64,000 nt of DNA from Bosea vestrisii. Lineage in GTDB: Bacteria; Pseudomonadota; Alphaproteobacteria; Rhizobiales; Beijerinckiaceae. Below are positions 7,638-15,812 of this stretch, piece after piece; position 1 is the first letter of the stretch; every line of letters begins with the position of its first letter. The translations under genes and the position numbers were made by a program. The notes beneath the pieces are model-generated. The model had not been told where the DNA came from. It worked only from the letters and a program-made list of their open reading frames with translations, and did not search any database. The stretch is taken from NCBI RefSeq assembly GCF_030144325.1, contig NZ_CP126307.1:4740001-4804000 (forward strand), read 5' to 3'.

Positions 7638-8423
7638 TCAGGCCGTCGCGGGTACGATCCCCGCGACGGCTGTCACCAGACGCTCGATGTCGTCCGGTGT
7701 CGACAGCCGGTGGTCACCGTCCTTGATCAGGGTCAGCACGACCGGATCGTGCGGCAGGTGCTCGACCAGCTTCAGCGCCTGGCCATAGGGCACGTCGGGA
7801 TCCTTCATTCCCTGCAGGATATGAATGGGGCAGCCGGTTTCGAGCGGCTGCCCGAAGAGGAGATGGCGTCGTCCGTCCTCGATCAGCGCTCGCGTGATCG
7901 GCATCGGCTCCGGCGAATATTCCGACGGCCGCTGCCAGACGCCGTCCTTCGTAATGGTTTCGCGGATCGCTTCCGGCATCTGCGCCCACATCAGCTCTTC
8001 GGTGAAGTCGACGGCCGGCGCGATCAGCACGAGGCCGGCCGGTTGCAGTTGCGGAGCGGTCTTGCGCAATTGCAACGTCGTCAGCAGCGCAACCCAGCCG
8101 CCCATGGACGAGCCGACCAGGACGGCCGGGCCTCGGGCGTGGGCAGCGAGCACCGCCTGCGCATCCTCGATCCAGTGCGACATCGTCCATTGCGCGAAGT
8201 CGCCGCTCGACTCGCCATGGCCGGCATAGTCGAAGCGGATGAAGGCGCGTCCCGTGCGCTGCGCCCAGGCGGCGAGCGCCTCGGCCTTGGTCGCACGCAT
8301 GTCCGAGCGCAAACCGCCGAGCCAGACCACCGGCGGGCCCTTGCCGGCCTGCGCGAGCACCGCGATCTCGCGGCGCTCCGTACCGGTGCCGATGCTCAAA
8401 AATTGCGGCTCAGGCTTCGTCAC
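7638..8423 (-). CDS. Alpha/beta hydrolase, 261 aa
   Basis: The start is a GTG at 8421-8423 (VTKPEPQFLSIGTG) preceded by AGGAGAG; the frame stays open upstream to 8945 but only as antisense of the neighbouring glycosyltransferase. Serine-hydrolase elements visible are the oxyanion strand VVWLGGLRSDM, the nucleophile elbow GSSMGG, an acid in the MKDPDVPYGQAL segment and the catalytic His in KDGDHRLS. The order and spacing resemble ABHD10/YfhR-like esterases or thioesterases. It is transcribed divergently from the GT4 gene with 124 bp between them. The substrate is unknown. Confidence 0.85.
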   Translation of the reverse strand: MTKPEPQFLSIGTGTERREIAVLAQAGKGPPVVWLGGLRSDMRATKAEALAAWAQRTGRAFIRFDYAGHGESSGDFAQWTMSHWIEDAQAVLAAHARGPAVLVGSSMGGWVALLTTLQLRKTAPQLQPAGLVLIAPAVDFTEELMWAQMPEAIRETITKDGVWQRPSEYSPEPMPITRALIEDGRRHLLFGQPLETGCPIHILQGMKDPDVPYGQALKLVEHLPHDPVVLTLIKDGDHRLSTPDDIERLVTAVAGIVPATA

Positions 8424-8547
8424 CCTATGCTCTCCTGTGGTGAACCGGGTGAAAGCAGGCAGATGCCAGCTGCAATACCGCCCGATTTGGTCATCATCTG
8501 AACCCGATAGCACCCGCGAGTCGCCAAGCAGAAGGCCTTTTCGAGTA

Positions 8548-9771
8548 GTGAGCACCTCCCTGCGTTCCGGCGCACAATTGTCCCTGCCTTCGACCGAGAC
8601 GCATCCGCTCGCCGGGCGCACCGTGCTGCAGATCATCCCGGATCTGGAAGCGGGTGGTGCCGAGCGCACCGCCGTCGATATCGCCGCGGGGCTGACCGAA
8701 GTCGGTGCGCGTGCGCTGGTCGCGACCGAAGGCGGGCGGCTCGTCGCCGAGCTGCAGGCCAAGGGAGGCATCTGGCTGCCGTTCCCGGCCGCGGCCAAGA
8801 ACCCGGTCTCGATGCTGCTGAACGTGCGGACCTTCGCCCTGCTGTGCAAGCGCGAACGGGTCGATCTCGTCCACGCCCGCTCGCGGGCACCGGCCTGGGT
8901 CGCGCTTGCAGCGACGCGGGCACTGAAGCTGCCCTTCGTCACCACCTATCATGGCTCCTACAACGCCCGCTCGGCGGTGAAGAACCTGTATAATTCGGTG
9001 ATGGCGCGCAGCGACTGCGTGATCGCCAACTCCGCCTATACCGCCGATCTGATCCGGGCCCGGCACGGCTTCGCCCGTGACCGCATTCGCGTCGTCCATC
9101 GCGGCACGGACTTTTCCGCCTTCGCGCCGGCGGCGGTGAACCCGGAGCGGATCAGCGCGCTGCGCAGCGCCTGGGGTGTCGAGCCGCATCAGCGCATCGT
9201 GCTGCTGCCCGGCCGGCTCACCGGCTGGAAAGGCCAGAAGGTGCTGATCGAGGCGGCGCGCCAATTGCGCGACGCCGGCGACGAGGACACCGCCTTCATC
9301 CTCGCCGGCGATGCGCAGGGCCGCGACGGCTATGTGCGCGAGCTCGACGACGCCATCGCCAAAGCCAAGCTCGAAGGCCGCGTCCGCCGCGTCGGCCATT
9401 GCAGCGACATGCCGGCGGCCTTCCTGGCGGCGGCCGTCGTCGCCGTACCCTCGACCGAGCCCGAAGCCTTCGGCCGTGTCGCCGTCGAGGCGCAGGCCAT
9501 GGGCACGCCGGTCATCGTCTCCAATCTCGGCGCCGTGCCGGAGACGGTGCTGGCGCCGCCGCAGGTCTCGCCTCAGGAGCGCAGCGGCTGGCATATCCCG
9601 CCCGGCGATGCGCCAGCGCTCGCCGAAGCGTTGCGCGAAGCGCTGGCGCTTCGGCCTTCCGCCCGCGACGCGCTGGCGCGCCGCGCCAGGCTGCATGTCG
9701 AGCGCCATTTCTCGTTGGCGTCGATGGTCAACGACACACTCGACGTCTATTGCGCCCTGCTGGGGCGCTGA
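8548..9771 (+). CDS. Glycosyltransferase family 4 protein, about 407 aa
   Basis: A GT-B fold glycosyltransferase. The N-terminal Rossmann domain begins VLQIIPDLEAGGAERTAVD and includes RVDLVHARSRAPAW and the VTTYHGSYN acceptor loop. The C-terminal nucleotide-sugar domain shows VHRGTDFSAF, LLPGRLTGWKGQ and EPEAFGRVAVEAQAMGTPV, the last containing the EX7E motif of retaining GT4 enzymes. I chose the GTG at 8548 (VSTSLRSGAQLS), with AGAAGG upstream; the frame opens earlier (8239) only over the divergent hydrolase. Probably acts in lipopolysaccharide core or exopolysaccharide assembly; the sugar cannot be read from the sequence. Confidence 0.85.
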   Translation: MSTSLRSGAQLSLPSTETHPLAGRTVLQIIPDLEAGGAERTAVDIAAGLTEVGARALVATEGGRLVAELQAKGGIWLPFPAAAKNPVSMLLNVRTFALLCKRERVDLVHARSRAPAWVALAATRALKLPFVTTYHGSYNARSAVKNLYNSVMARSDCVIANSAYTADLIRARHGFARDRIRVVHRGTDFSAFAPAAVNPERISALRSAWGVEPHQRIVLLPGRLTGWKGQKVLIEAARQLRDAGDEDTAFILAGDAQGRDGYVRELDDAIAKAKLEGRVRRVGHCSDMPAAFLAAAVVAVPSTEPEAFGRVAVEAQAMGTPVIVSNLGAVPETVLAPPQVSPQERSGWHIPPGDAPALAEALREALALRPSARDALARRARLHVERHFSLASMVNDTLDVYCALLGR

Positions 9772-9856
9772 ACCCACCTGATCCATTGACAACGCTTCGC
9801 ATTGTGCAATGTGTCTCACCAACGGCGCGATGCGCCAATCACAGGAGAATACAGCC

Positions 9857-10399
9857 ATTCGTCGTCCCTTCCGTGCCGCACCAACCCCCGTCAAGGACGG
9901 CCCCCGCGCCAACCGCGACATTCGTGGCGTCCGCGACGTCCAGCTCATCGACGATACCGGCGCCAACCGTGGCGTGGTCTCGTTCTTCGAGGCGCTCAAG
10001 ATTGCCGAGGACGCCGGTCTCGATCTGGTCGAGATCGCCCCCAATTCAGAGCCGCCCGTCTGCAAGATTCTCGATTATGGCCGCTTCCGCTTTCTCGAGC
10101 AGAAGAAGGCGGCCGAGGCGCGCAAGAAGCAGCGCACCATCGAGATCAAGGAAATCAAGCTCCGCCCCGGCATCGACAAGCACGACTACGACGTGAAGAT
10201 GAAGGCGATGCACGGCTTCTTCGACGAAGGCGACAAGGTGAAGGTCACCCTGCGCTTCCGCGGCCGCGAGATGGCGCACCAGGACCTCGGCGTGAAGGTG
10301 CTGGAGCGCGTCAAGGCCGATCTCGTCGAGATCGCCAAGGTCGAGAGCGACTGGCAGCTCGAAGGCCGCCAGATGGTGATGGTGCTCGCGCCGAAGTGA
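9857..10399 (+). CDS. infC: Translation initiation factor IF-3, ATT start, 180 aa
   Basis: Both IF-3 domains are complete: the N-domain (NRDIRGVRDVQLIDDTG to CKILDYGRFRFLEQKKAAE), the linker KKQRTIEIKEIKLRP, and the C-domain (KVTLRFRGREMAHQDLG to QMVMVLAPK). IF-3 binds the 30S subunit and rejects non-canonical initiation codons. The expected N-terminus IRRPFRA begins at ATT 9857, eight bases after AGGAGA. The only upstream in-frame ATG (9830) lies before this ribosome site and would add a non-family extension. An AUU start is the classic device for IF-3 autoregulation. It stands apart from rpmI-rplT, which are 6.8 kb downstream. Confidence 0.95.
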   Translation: MRRPFRAAPTPVKDGPRANRDIRGVRDVQLIDDTGANRGVVSFFEALKIAEDAGLDLVEIAPNSEPPVCKILDYGRFRFLEQKKAAEARKKQRTIEIKEIKLRPGIDKHDYDVKMKAMHGFFDEGDKVKVTLRFRGREMAHQDLGVKVLERVKADLVEIAKVESDWQLEGRQMVMVLAPK

Positions 10400-10444
10400 T
10401 GTCGAGCCGCGCGCCCGAATGAGGCCCGCATTCGCACCGTTTTT

Positions 10445-10475
10445 ACGAAGCCCGGCCGTTTCGGCCGGGCTTCGT
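10445..10475 (+). terminator. 14-bp perfect hairpin after infC
   Basis: Arms ACGAAGCCCGGCCG and its exact complement enclose loop TTT, 45 bp past the infC stop. The T-run precedes rather than follows the stem, so intrinsic termination may be weak. Confidence 0.5.
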
Positions 10476-10522
10476 TGCATTCGGCCCGATCCGGCCATCA
10501 GTCGACCAGGTCAAGGCATCCC

Positions 10523-10610
10523 CTAGAGCCCGCTCCGATCAGCTTGCACGGCAAGCTGATCAAAAAAAAGCGGTCTCCAAACTCAAAGTGAGAAACGGAT
10601 CCGGCTCTAG
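10523..10610. repeat. Mosaic intergenic palindromic element bounded by CTAGAGCC / GGCTCTAG
   Basis: The ends are inverted copies (CTAGAGCC at 10523, GGCTCTAG at 10603-10610). Inside is a perfect hairpin, GATCAGCTTGC and GCAAGCTGATC around ACG (10536-10560), followed by eight A residues. The form is that of short non-autonomous intergenic repeats of Rhizobiales. It overlaps the last codon of the GYD gene. Confidence 0.6.
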
Positions 10611-10900
10611 CTGACGGAGCGGATGATCTCGCGATAGGCCGCCTCGGGGAAAGCCTTGAGCGTTTCCGTGCGGACATTGCCGAGCATGGCCAGTTGCAGG
10701 CAGAAGCGCGCCTGCACGGCATCGTCCGGCGCCTCGCAGACGACGACCATGTCGTGTTTGCCCATCGTCATGAAGAAGGCTTTGAAATCGCCGCCCATAT
10801 CCTTCAGCGCCTGTTTGGCGGTGTCGAGACGGGCGGGCGAATCCTTCAGCTTGCGCGCGCCTTGGTCGGTCCAGTTGAGCAGCATGATGTAGGTGGTCAT
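10607..10900 (-). CDS. GYD domain-containing protein, 97 aa
   Basis: A small alpha/beta protein of the GYD family: MTTYIMLLNWTDQGARKLKD at the start, KQALKDMGGDFKAFFMTMGKHDMVVV in the middle (the GxDxV-type core that names the family) and AMLGNVRTETLKAF near the end. Start 10900 follows GGGAGAGG; a longer frame to 10969 lacks support. Function of the family is unknown; the fold is a ferredoxin-like dimer. The TAG stop falls inside the CTCTAG end of the adjoining repeat. Confidence 0.85.
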   Translation of the reverse strand: MTTYIMLLNWTDQGARKLKDSPARLDTAKQALKDMGGDFKAFFMTMGKHDMVVVCEAPDDAVQARFCLQLAMLGNVRTETLKAFPEAAYREIIRSVS

Positions 10901-11047
10901 CGCGCCTCTCCCCGAAAAGGCCCGGCCTTTCCGTCGGAAGCAGTATACGGCGCCGGCTTGTCGCCGCACTGGTTCCGGATGGGTTGTTGAACCATCCGCC
11001 GGGCCTGCCTTGCCAGTCTAGCATCACGGGCCGGTATCCGGCAGGGC

Positions 11048-11674
11048 CTATCGGCTGAGCAGCCGCTTCAGCTTCCGCACCGCGCTGTCCGGCGTCGTCA
11101 GCACCGGCTTGCCTGTCGCGGCTGTGACCGCCGATGCCGCGCGCGCCAGGCTGAACTGCGCCAGCGCGATCGCGTCACAATCCGTCAGCTCGCTGGCTGC
11201 GAGAGCCGCCAACCGGTCATGCTCGGGCCCGTCATCGAGTGCGGCGAACGCGTCGTCGGCGAGCTTCGGCACTACCGTCAGCGATCCCGGAAACTCCGGG
11301 GGCATCGACTGGAGCGTCGGCCCGAAGCTGGCGAGGAGGCCGATCCGGCTGCCGACCGTCTCCGCTTCCTCGATCATCGCCTCGTTCGGCTTCAGCACCG
11401 GCAGCGGCGCGAGCGCGCGCTGGACCGCCTCGATGCAGGGTCCGAATGCCGAGCAGGTGAAGAGGATGCCGTCGGCGCCGGTCGCCCGGGCATAGCTCGC
11501 CAGATTCAGGAAGCGCCCGGTCATCGCCTCGGTGATCCGCCCGTCGCGGGAAAGATCGGCCGATAGGCTGTCATCGAGCAGGTTCATCAGCGTGGCTTCA
11601 GGCCACAGCCGCGCGAACGCCGCCTCGATCGGAGGCGGCGAATGGCGCAGCGCATGGATCAGTGCGATTCGCAT
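11048..11674 (-). CDS. Aspartate/glutamate racemase family protein, 208 aa
   Basis: An Asp/Glu/hydantoin racemase-type fold with the first active-site motif GILFTCSAFG (a Cys at the expected place). The second Cys motif, usually GC(T/S), is replaced by ALAQFSLARA, so the classic two-base racemisation cannot run as usual. Relatives with this change include maleate isomerase-like and uncharacterised proteins. It is the last gene of the minus-strand amino-acid cluster, 9 bp after the binding-protein gene, so it probably acts on the transported amino acid or a derivative. Confidence 0.75.
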   Translation of the reverse strand: MRIALIHALRHSPPPIEAAFARLWPEATLMNLLDDSLSADLSRDGRITEAMTGRFLNLASYARATGADGILFTCSAFGPCIEAVQRALAPLPVLKPNEAMIEEAETVGSRIGLLASFGPTLQSMPPEFPGSLTVVPKLADDAFAALDDGPEHDRLAALAASELTDCDAIALAQFSLARAASAVTAATGKPVLTTPDSAVRKLKRLLSR

Positions 11675-11683
11675 CGGCAGGCT

Positions 11684-12712
11684 TTAGCGGATCGGATGCG
11701 GGTATTGCAGCCCGCCCTTCGAGGCGAGGTCGTTGAGTCCGCGCTTCAATTGCAGCTTGGAGCCCGCGCCGACATTGCGCTCGAAGCTCTCGCCGTAATT
11801 GCCGACATGCTTGATGACGCGATGGGCCCAGTCATTGGAGAGGCCGAGGCCCTCGCCGAACTTGCCCTCGACGCCGAGCAGGCGCTTGATCTCGGGGTTC
11901 CCCGACTTGAGCTGCTCCTCGACATTGGCCTTGCTCACCCCGAGTTCCTCGGCATTGAGCATGGCGTAATGCACCCATTTCACCAGCGCGACCCAGCTCT
12001 CGTCGCCGCGCTTCACCGCCGGGCCGAGCGGCTCGCGCGAGATCAGCGTCGGCAGGATGACGAAATCGTCCGGCTTGGAGAATTTCAGGCGCTCGGCGGC
12101 AAGGCCGGAGGTGTCGGTGGTGAAGGCGTCGCAGCGCCCGGCCTCCAGCGCCTTGACGCCCTCTTCATTGGTGGCGAAGCCGATGATCTCGTATTTGAGT
12201 TTGTTGGCGCGGAAGAAGTCGGCAAGGTTGAGCTCGGTCGTCGTCCCTTGCGTCACGCAGATCGAGGCGCCGTTCAGGCCCTTCGCCTCGGTGACCCCCA
12301 GAGACTTGCGCACCATGAAGCCCTGGCCGTCGAAATAGTTGATGATCGGCCAGGACATGCCGGCCGTGGTGTCGCGCGACATCGTATAGGTCGCGTTGCG
12401 GGCGAGCATGTCGACCTCGCCCGACTGCACCACGACGAAGCGCATCTGCGGCGTCGTCGGGATGAACCGGACCTTGTTCGGGTCGTTGAAGATCGCAGAG
12501 GCGACGGCGCGGCAAAGATCGATGTCGAGCCCGTCCCAGCGCCCGTCCGACCCCTGGATGCCGAAGCCAGGAAGGGCGATGTGGTTGCCGCAGATCAGCT
12601 CGCCGCGCGCCTTGACGCGGTCGAGCGTGCCGGTCTGGGCGGTGGCTGCGCCGGAGAAGCCGAGCGCGGCGAGGCCAGCGAAGAGCAGATGTTTCAGCTG
12701 TTTGGTTTTCAT
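11684..12712 (-). CDS. Amino-acid ABC transporter substrate-binding protein (AapJ-like), 342 aa
   Basis: A Sec signal peptide (MKTKQLKHLLFAGLAALGFSGAATAQ) is followed by a type II periplasmic binding fold: TLDRVKARGELICGNHIALPGF, DGRWDGLDIDLCRAVASAIF, the RNATYTMSRDT segment, and SICVTQGTTTELNLADFF. These match the broad-specificity L-amino-acid binding protein AapJ of rhizobia. The usual aapQ, aapM and aapP (permeases and ATPase) are absent from the window, so the protein must use another locus or act differently. It lies between the aminotransferase (57 bp upstream) and the racemase-like gene (9 bp downstream). Confidence 0.9.
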   Translation of the reverse strand: MKTKQLKHLLFAGLAALGFSGAATAQTGTLDRVKARGELICGNHIALPGFGIQGSDGRWDGLDIDLCRAVASAIFNDPNKVRFIPTTPQMRFVVVQSGEVDMLARNATYTMSRDTTAGMSWPIINYFDGQGFMVRKSLGVTEAKGLNGASICVTQGTTTELNLADFFRANKLKYEIIGFATNEEGVKALEAGRCDAFTTDTSGLAAERLKFSKPDDFVILPTLISREPLGPAVKRGDESWVALVKWVHYAMLNAEELGVSKANVEEQLKSGNPEIKRLLGVEGKFGEGLGLSNDWAHRVIKHVGNYGESFERNVGAGSKLQLKRGLNDLASKGGLQYPHPIR

Positions 12713-12769
12713 GGCAGTTCCCCTGTCGTGGTCGCTACGGGCTCTTGGCGGCCCGGATTGTGGTGAGCC

Positions 12770-14107
12770 TCAGGCCGGTCGGGCCGAGGCCAGGCTCGCG
12801 TCGATGGCGTCGCCGAGTCGCTCGACGATGGTGTCGACGGTCGCGGCATCGATGATGAAGGGCGGTGCGAGCAGGATATGGTCGCCGGCGGTGCCGTCGG
12901 CCGTGCCGCCCATCGGGTAGATCAGCAGGCCGCGGTCCTGCGCTGCCTGCTTGATCCTGGCGTTGAGCTTCAGTGCTGGATCGAAGGGCGTCTTGGTCGA
13001 GCGGTCGGCGACGATCTCGATGCCCCAGAAATGGCCGCGCCCGCGGATATCGCCGACATGATGGTGATTGCCGAAGCGCTCGCGCAGGCGCTGCTCCAGC
13101 CTGGCGCCCTGCTTGCGGACATTGGCGAGCAGGTCGTCGCGCTCGATCACCTGCTGCACGGCGAGCGCGGTGGCGCAGGCGAGGGGATGGCCGACATAGG
13201 TCTGGCTGTGTGGGAAGATGCCCGAGCCCAGCCGGACCGCCTCGATGACCCGCTTCGAAGCCAGCATCGCGCCGATCGGCGCATAGCCGCCGCCGAGCCC
13301 CTTGGCGATCGCCATCAGATCGGGGGCGATGCCTTCCTGCTCGCAGGCATGCAGCGTGCCGGTGCGGCCCATGCCGCTCATCACCTCGTCGAGGATCAGC
13401 AGCACGCCATGGCGGTCGCAGATCTCGCGGATGCGCTTGAAATAACCGGGGGCGGCTGGGACAGCGCCGAGCGTCGCCCCAACTACGGTCTCCGCGACGA
13501 AGGCGCAGACCGTCTCCGGCCCGAGCTCCAGGATCTTCCCCTCGAGCTCGTCGGCGACACGAAGCCCGTATTCCTCGCTGGTCTCGTCGGCGCGGCGGTC
13601 GCGATATTCGTAGCAAGGCGAGATGTGATGGCCCTGCATCAGCATCTGCTCGAAGGGCGCGCGATCCTTCATCCGCCCGCCGACCGAGAGCGCCCCCAGC
13701 GTGATGCCGTGATAGCTCTGCCGGCGCGAGATGAAGTTGACTCGGGTTTGCTCGCCTTTCTCGACGAAGTAATGCCGCGCCAGCTTCAGGCAGGCCTCGA
13801 TCGCCTCCGAGCCCGAGCTGCAGAAATAGACTGATGCCATCCCGGCCGGCGCCCGCGCGATCAGATGGTCGGCGAGTTCCTCGGCCGCGTCGGTGGTGAA
13901 GAAGCTGGTATGGGCATAGGCGAGCTTGTCGATCTGCGCATGCATCGCTGCGAGCACGTCGGGATGGGCATGGCCGAGGCAGGAGACCGCGGCACCGCCC
14001 GAAGCGTCGATATGCTCGCGCCCGTTCTGGTCGCGCAGCAGCATGCCTTCGCCGCCGGTCGCGGTCGGATAGGTCTTGCTCAGCATGCGATGCAGGATGT
14101 GGCTCAT
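12770..14107 (-). CDS. Class III (omega-type) PLP aminotransferase, 445 aa
   Basis: A fold-type I aminotransferase of normal length. Visible features are the small-domain start YPTATGGEGMLLRDQNG, phosphate-binding CSSGSEAIEACLKLARHY, the aromatic SRRQSYHGITLGAL, the LILDEVMSGMGRTG motif with the PLP-contacting Asp, and AIAKGLGGGYAPIGAML with the Schiff-base Lys. The start at 14107 overlaps the stop of the upstream RpiR regulator (ATGA), so the two are translationally coupled. With the binding protein and racemase-like gene it points to uptake and deamination of an amine or non-standard amino acid. The donor is not deducible. Confidence 0.9.
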   Translation of the reverse strand: MSHILHRMLSKTYPTATGGEGMLLRDQNGREHIDASGGAAVSCLGHAHPDVLAAMHAQIDKLAYAHTSFFTTDAAEELADHLIARAPAGMASVYFCSSGSEAIEACLKLARHYFVEKGEQTRVNFISRRQSYHGITLGALSVGGRMKDRAPFEQMLMQGHHISPCYEYRDRRADETSEEYGLRVADELEGKILELGPETVCAFVAETVVGATLGAVPAAPGYFKRIREICDRHGVLLILDEVMSGMGRTGTLHACEQEGIAPDLMAIAKGLGGGYAPIGAMLASKRVIEAVRLGSGIFPHSQTYVGHPLACATALAVQQVIERDDLLANVRKQGARLEQRLRERFGNHHHVGDIRGRGHFWGIEIVADRSTKTPFDPALKLNARIKQAAQDRGLLIYPMGGTADGTAGDHILLAPPFIIDAATVDTIVERLGDAIDASLASARPA

Positions 14108-14997
14108 CGGTGGCCTCGCTTGGCGGCTCTTGAATTCAGGAAGGTGCCGGCGGCGTCGAGTGCAGCCTCGTGGCGCGCGATCGCGGCGAGCGCAGCCTCG
14201 CCCTTGCGCGCCGTCATCAGCGCCGCCAGGCATTCGACCGCGGCGAAAGCCGGCGTCATCGTGTGAAAGAAGGACGGCGTCTCGGTGCGCACCAGCAATA
14301 CAACATCGGCGAGGGCGGCGAGCGGCGAGAGCGCGCTGTCGGTCAGCGCCACGACCATTGCGCCGTGCTCTTTCGCGATCTCAGCAGCTTGTACCGTCAG
14401 CCGCGTATAGGGCGCGACCGAGACGGCAAAGAGCGCATCGCCCGGGCCGATCCGGCGCAGCGCATCAATGCCGCGTCCACCGGCGCCGTCGGCGAGGACC
14501 GAGCCCGCTCCGATCAGGTCGCGGATGTAGTCGAGCATGAAGGCGGCCGGGAAGGCCGAGCGCAGGCCAAAGCAGAACACGGTCGGCGCTTCGCTGAGCA
14601 GGTCGGCGGCCTGCTCGAAGCGGGCGAGTGCCTGTGGCTCACGCAGAGCCTTGAGATGTTCGGCCAGTGCCGCGAACATGTCCTGTGCGATCGCGCCCGG
14701 GCCTTCCTCGCCATGGCGCTGCATCAGCTCGCCGGCACGACCGGCAAAGCCTTCCGGCCGCCGCCGCAGCGCCGCGGCGTGGACGGCGCGGAGTTCGTCA
14801 TAGCCCTTGAGGCCGAAGCGCTGCGCCAGCCGGGTGAGGGTGGCCGGCGACAGGCCGGCCCGCTTGGCCTGCTCGCGCGTCGTCAGCAGCGCGACATCAG
14901 CCGGATGGTCGAGCACCCAGCGCGCCGCCGCCTGTAATTGCTGCGGCAACTGTTCGAAGCTCTCGGTGAGGCTCGCCGTCAGGCCGGGCTTGTCCAT
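14104..14997 (-). CDS. MurR/RpiR family transcriptional regulator, 297 aa
   Basis: The N-terminal HTH_6 domain includes VALLTTREQAKRAGLSPATL and TRLAQRFGLKGYDELR. The C-terminal SIS domain (about residues 120-260) includes APTVFCFGLRSAFPAAFMLDYIR, DALFAVSVAPYTRLTV and GAMVVALTDSALSPLAALADV. SIS domains of this family bind sugar phosphates or related effectors, but RpiR proteins beside amino-acid genes are also known. It heads the operon with the aminotransferase (ATGA overlap) and probably controls it through the inverted repeat upstream. Confidence 0.9.
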   Translation of the reverse strand: MDKPGLTASLTESFEQLPQQLQAAARWVLDHPADVALLTTREQAKRAGLSPATLTRLAQRFGLKGYDELRAVHAAALRRRPEGFAGRAGELMQRHGEEGPGAIAQDMFAALAEHLKALREPQALARFEQAADLLSEAPTVFCFGLRSAFPAAFMLDYIRDLIGAGSVLADGAGGRGIDALRRIGPGDALFAVSVAPYTRLTVQAAEIAKEHGAMVVALTDSALSPLAALADVVLLVRTETPSFFHTMTPAFAAVECLAALMTARKGEAALAAIARHEAALDAAGTFLNSRAAKRGHR

Positions 14998-15026
14998 GCG
15001 GGGATGCTAGCAAGGAGTCGGCGCGC

Positions 15027-15072
15027 ATGAAACAAAAATGTCGATATGGAAACTAAGAAACATTTGTTTCAT
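15027..15072. promoter_or_regulatory. Inverted repeat ATGAAACAAA-N26-TTTGTTTCAT, probable RpiR operator
   Basis: Perfect 10-bp arms start 29 bp upstream of the rpiR ATG, in an AT-rich stretch that also holds two GGAAAC/GAAAC half-like motifs between the arms. Position and symmetry fit autoregulation of the rpiR-aminotransferase operon. Confidence 0.5.
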
Positions 15073-15105
15073 CGGTGACAGACGCAGCGGCATTCTGCCA
15101 CCGGC

Positions 15106-15699
15106 TCAGTTGCGGACGAGGAGTCCGTCGAGCATCAAATTGAAGGCCTCGATCGCCTTGCGCGAGGTCGCCTCCGGATCGGGCGCATGTGCGATCCATT
15201 GCGCCGCGTATTGCGTCGCCCCAGCAATCAGCCGCGCCGCAGCTTCGGCATCGATCGGCGCGATAACGCCGGTCTCCGCCAGCTTCGTCAGGCTCTCCGT
15301 CATCGAACGGATGCACTCGCTCAGCGTCGGCCAGTCCCAGGGATCGCCGAGAACGGCGGGGCCCTCACGCAGCATGATGCGCTGGATTTCGGGATCGAGC
15401 GCCAGCTCGATATAGGCGGTGCATTCGTTGCGGAAACCGGTCCAGGGATCATCAGCCTTGGCCGTGGCGGCCCGCATATGCGCGTTCATCTCGCCGTCGA
15501 TCTCGACGATCACTGCCGCCAGCAGGCCCTTCTTGTCGCCGAAATGATGGTAGAGTGCGCCTCGTGTCAGCCCGGCCGAGGCGGTGAGCTCGTCCATCGA
15601 GGTCTGGGCATAGCCGACCGTGCCGAAGGCGGCGCGCGCCGCGGCGATCAGCTTGGCCCGGGTCTCGGCAATCATCTGTGTGCGCGGCTTGCGCGTCAT
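15106..15699 (-). CDS. TetR/AcrR family repressor, 197 aa
   Basis: The N-terminal HTH runs from about residue 11 to 58: TRAKLIAAARAAFGTVGYAQ, TSMDELTASAGLTRGALYHH, FGDKKGLLAAV. The C-terminal ligand domain is of the TetR_C_33-like type (RNECTAYIELALDPEIQRIM, LREGPAVLGD). The ATG at 15697-15699 is chosen because AAAGGAAC precedes it; an upstream in-frame ATG at 15762 lies inside the operators. It is divergent from an MFS exporter, with three CATACG-N3-CGTATG operators between, so it probably represses both genes. Confidence 0.92.
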   Translation of the reverse strand: MTRKPRTQMIAETRAKLIAAARAAFGTVGYAQTSMDELTASAGLTRGALYHHFGDKKGLLAAVIVEIDGEMNAHMRAATAKADDPWTGFRNECTAYIELALDPEIQRIMLREGPAVLGDPWDWPTLSECIRSMTESLTKLAETGVIAPIDAEAAARLIAGATQYAAQWIAHAPDPEATSRKAIEAFNLMLDGLLVRN

Positions 15700-15713
15700 C
15701 CATGTTCCTTTCG

Positions 15714-15728
15714 CATACGAGGCGTATG
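15714..15728. promoter_or_regulatory. TetR operator copy 1 (CATACG-N3-CGTATG)
   Basis: CATACGAGGCGTATG, a perfect 6-bp inverted repeat with a 3-bp spacer, 15 bp from the tetR start codon. A repressor here would block the tetR leader. Confidence 0.8.
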
Positions 15729-15730
15729 TT

Positions 15731-15787
15731 AATTGACATACGTTGCGTATGTAGCTATTCATGTCACATACGCAACGTATGTCAATT
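15731..15787. promoter_or_regulatory. Divergent promoter with two TetR operators in a perfect 22-bp inverted repeat
   Basis: The segments 15731-15752 and 15766-15787 are exact reverse complements with a 13-bp spacer. Each contains CATACG-N3-CGTATG. Each arm also supplies a TTGACA -35 box, at 15733-15738 on plus and 15779-15784 on minus. The operators therefore lie in the -35 to -10 spacers of both divergent promoters. The -10 matches (TATTCA plus, ATGAAT minus) are weak. Confidence 0.8.
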
Positions 15788-15812
15788 AAGCTTTGATGTG
15801 ACGGAGACGTCC

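Noticed and set aside
10536..10570. Hairpin followed by A8 as an intrinsic terminator
   Set aside because: A residues follow the stem on plus and T residues precede it on minus, so neither strand has the needed U-run; it is part of a repeat.
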